Shown piece by piece: positions 34,415 to 35,179 of a stretch of 35,179 bases of DNA (positions within the stretch are counted from its first letter, which is position 1; each line of letters begins with the position of its first letter). This DNA is from Rubrivivax sp. GTDB lineage: Bacteria; Pseudomonadota; Gammaproteobacteria; Burkholderiales; Burkholderiaceae_C. The notes beneath the pieces were generated by a model. It saw only the letters and a program-made list of their open reading frames with translations, did no database searches and was not told the DNA's origin. Position numbers and translations under genes: made by a program. Location of the stretch: assembly GCA_027484825.1 (NCBI GenBank), contig JAIXSE010000027.1, forward strand, positions 1-35,179, read 5' to 3'.

Positions 34415-34795
34415 TTGGAATCCAAGGCCACAAAGGTGCTGGTCATCGACGACAGCAACACCATCCGCCGCAGCGCAGAAATCTTTCTGAAGCAGGGCGG
34501 GCATCAGGTGGTGTTGGCCGAAGATGGCTTCGACGCCCTCGCCAAGCTGAGCGATTACCAGCCGGACCTCGTGTTCTGCGACATCCTCATGCCCCGGCTG
34601 GACGGTTACCAAACCTGCGCCATCATCAAGCGCAACCCGCAGTTCTCCCAAGTGCCGGTCATCATGCTGTCGTCCAAGGATGGTCTCTTCGACAAGGCCC
34701 GCGGCAGGATGGTGGGCTCCCAGGACTACCTGACCAAACCCTTCACCAAAGATCAGTTGCTGCAAGCAGTCCAGCAGCACCGGCGAGAGCCCTGA
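34415..34795 (+). CDS. pilG: Twitching motility response regulator PilG
   Basis: A single-domain CheY-like receiver of 126 residues for the Pil-Chp chemotaxis-like system that controls type IV pilus extension. The phosphorylation pocket is complete: D12 and D13 in VIDDSN, acceptor D56 in FCDILMP, S86 in MLSSKD and K108 in YLTKPF. The start is a TTG at 34415, decided by GGAG seven bases upstream and by the fact that the receiver fold begins within a few residues. There is no in-frame ATG that keeps the first strand. It is followed by pilH after 125 bases containing a hairpin. Confidence 0.93.
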   Translation: MESKATKVLVIDDSNTIRRSAEIFLKQGGHQVVLAEDGFDALAKLSDYQPDLVFCDILMPRLDGYQTCAIIKRNPQFSQVPVIMLSSKDGLFDKARGRMVGSQDYLTKPFTKDQLLQAVQQHRREP

Positions 34796-34813
34796 ACGTC
34801 AACAACCTCACAC

Positions 34814-34839
34814 CGCCGCGTCATCGCGGCGTTTGATCT
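34814..34839 (+). terminator. Hairpin between pilG and pilH
   Basis: CGCCGCG-TCAT-CGCGGCG (34814-34831) is a perfect 7-bp GC stem followed by TTTGATCTT. The T-run is broken, so partial termination or transcript-end protection is more likely than a full stop. It could set the ratio of pilG to pilH. Confidence 0.45.
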
Positions 34840-34920
34840 TCCGAGTTTCCTGTCAATCTCACCATCCCTGACAAAAAGGCCATCGCGGCCGATGTCTGGC
34901 CGCGCTACCTGGGAGCATCC

Positions 34921-35179
34921 ATGTCCATCCAAAAAATCCTGGTCGTCGACGATTCGAAGACCGAGCTGCACCACCTCAGCGACCTTCTGACCAAGCGCGG
35001 CTACACCGTGCGCACCGCCGAAAACGGTGAAGAGGCCATGAAGCGTCTGGAAGAAGAAAAGCCTGACCTGATCCTGATGGACGTGGTCATGCCCGGCCAG
35101 AACGGCTTCCAGCTGACCCGCGCCATCACCCGCGACGAGCGTTATGCCGACGTCCCGGTGGTGATCTGCACCAGCAAGA
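34921..35179 (+). CDS. pilH: Twitching motility response regulator PilH (3'-truncated by the window)
   Basis: The first 86 residues of a CheY-like receiver, open to the end of the window. It begins MSIQKILVVDDSKTELHHL with D10 and D11, has acceptor D54 in LMDVVMPGQNGF, and reaches the switch strand VVICTSK. PilH is the second receiver of the Pil-Chp system and opposes PilG in pilus control. The ATG at 34921 follows CTGGGAGC, a good ribosome site. Position right after pilG supports the assignment; pilI and pilJ would be expected next. Confidence 0.93.
   Translation, partial: MSIQKILVVDDSKTELHHLSDLLTKRGYTVRTAENGEEAMKRLEEEKPDLILMDVVMPGQNGFQLTRAITRDERYADVPVVICTSK

Noticed and set aside
34010-34780. 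256-codon minus-strand frame opposite rubredoxin and pilG
   Set aside because: Antisense to two clear genes and lacks any recognisable motif.

Overview
The window is high-GC bacterial chromosome whose gene content and order point to a betaproteobacterium of the order Burkholderiales. The strongest clues are rubredoxin-pilG-pilH facing thiD-hemL, aroQ-accB-accC-prmA-DUF3426, and an Ala/Lys/Pro histone H1-like gene after nrdB. I would guess the Roseateles/Mitsuaria/Rubrivivax area, but the genus cannot be fixed by eye. Nearly everything is ordinary chromosomal core. There are no phage genes, insertion sequences, CRISPR arrays, rRNA or tRNA genes that I can support.

Layout. (1) 1-4243, plus strand: the end of nrdA, a 338-base hairpin-rich spacer, nrdB (class Ia ribonucleotide reductase), then a histone H1-like DNA-binding protein closed by a strong terminator. 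A repeat-rich intergenic patch follows (4250-4480). (2) 4485-15729, all minus strand. Read in transcription order, a tight six-gene unit (RNase II/R family, TonB-like, aroE, mtgA, an unknown protein, a TlpA-like thioredoxin) is followed by aroQ, accB, accC, prmA and a DUF3426 zinc-ribbon membrane protein. The themes are the shikimate pathway, fatty-acid initiation, peptidoglycan and redox. (3) 16004-24812, mixed strands, an envelope-lipid flavoured neighbourhood: an LplT-like lysophospholipid transporter, a GT4 glycosyltransferase, a His-rich Mpo1-like membrane protein, an alpha/beta-hydrolase lipoprotein, a membrane-anchored class-III PLP aminotransferase divergent from phosphatidylserine decarboxylase, a CorA/ZntB transporter and a YqiA-like esterase. 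(4) 25278-28010: a large zinc metalloprotease lipoprotein with its own terminator. (5) 28080-28870: a small, visibly less GC-rich accessory patch with a 12-bp tandem repeat and an orphan PemK/MazF-like toxin. (6) 28872-33942, minus strand: a PerM/AI-2E transporter, mpl (peptidoglycan recycling), hemL and a thiD-like kinase. (7) 34076 to the end, plus strand: rubredoxin, pilG and the start of pilH (twitching chemotaxis-like system).

The most interesting candidates are the lipid-associated neighbourhood (16-24 kb), with a membrane-anchored paralogue of HemL next to psd and a PHO-box-like array of three 11-bp-phased hexamers upstream of lplT; the structured nrdA-nrdB spacer with a 16-bp palindrome over the proposed nrdB -35 element; and the toxin/tandem-repeat patch. 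All are hypotheses read from sequence alone.
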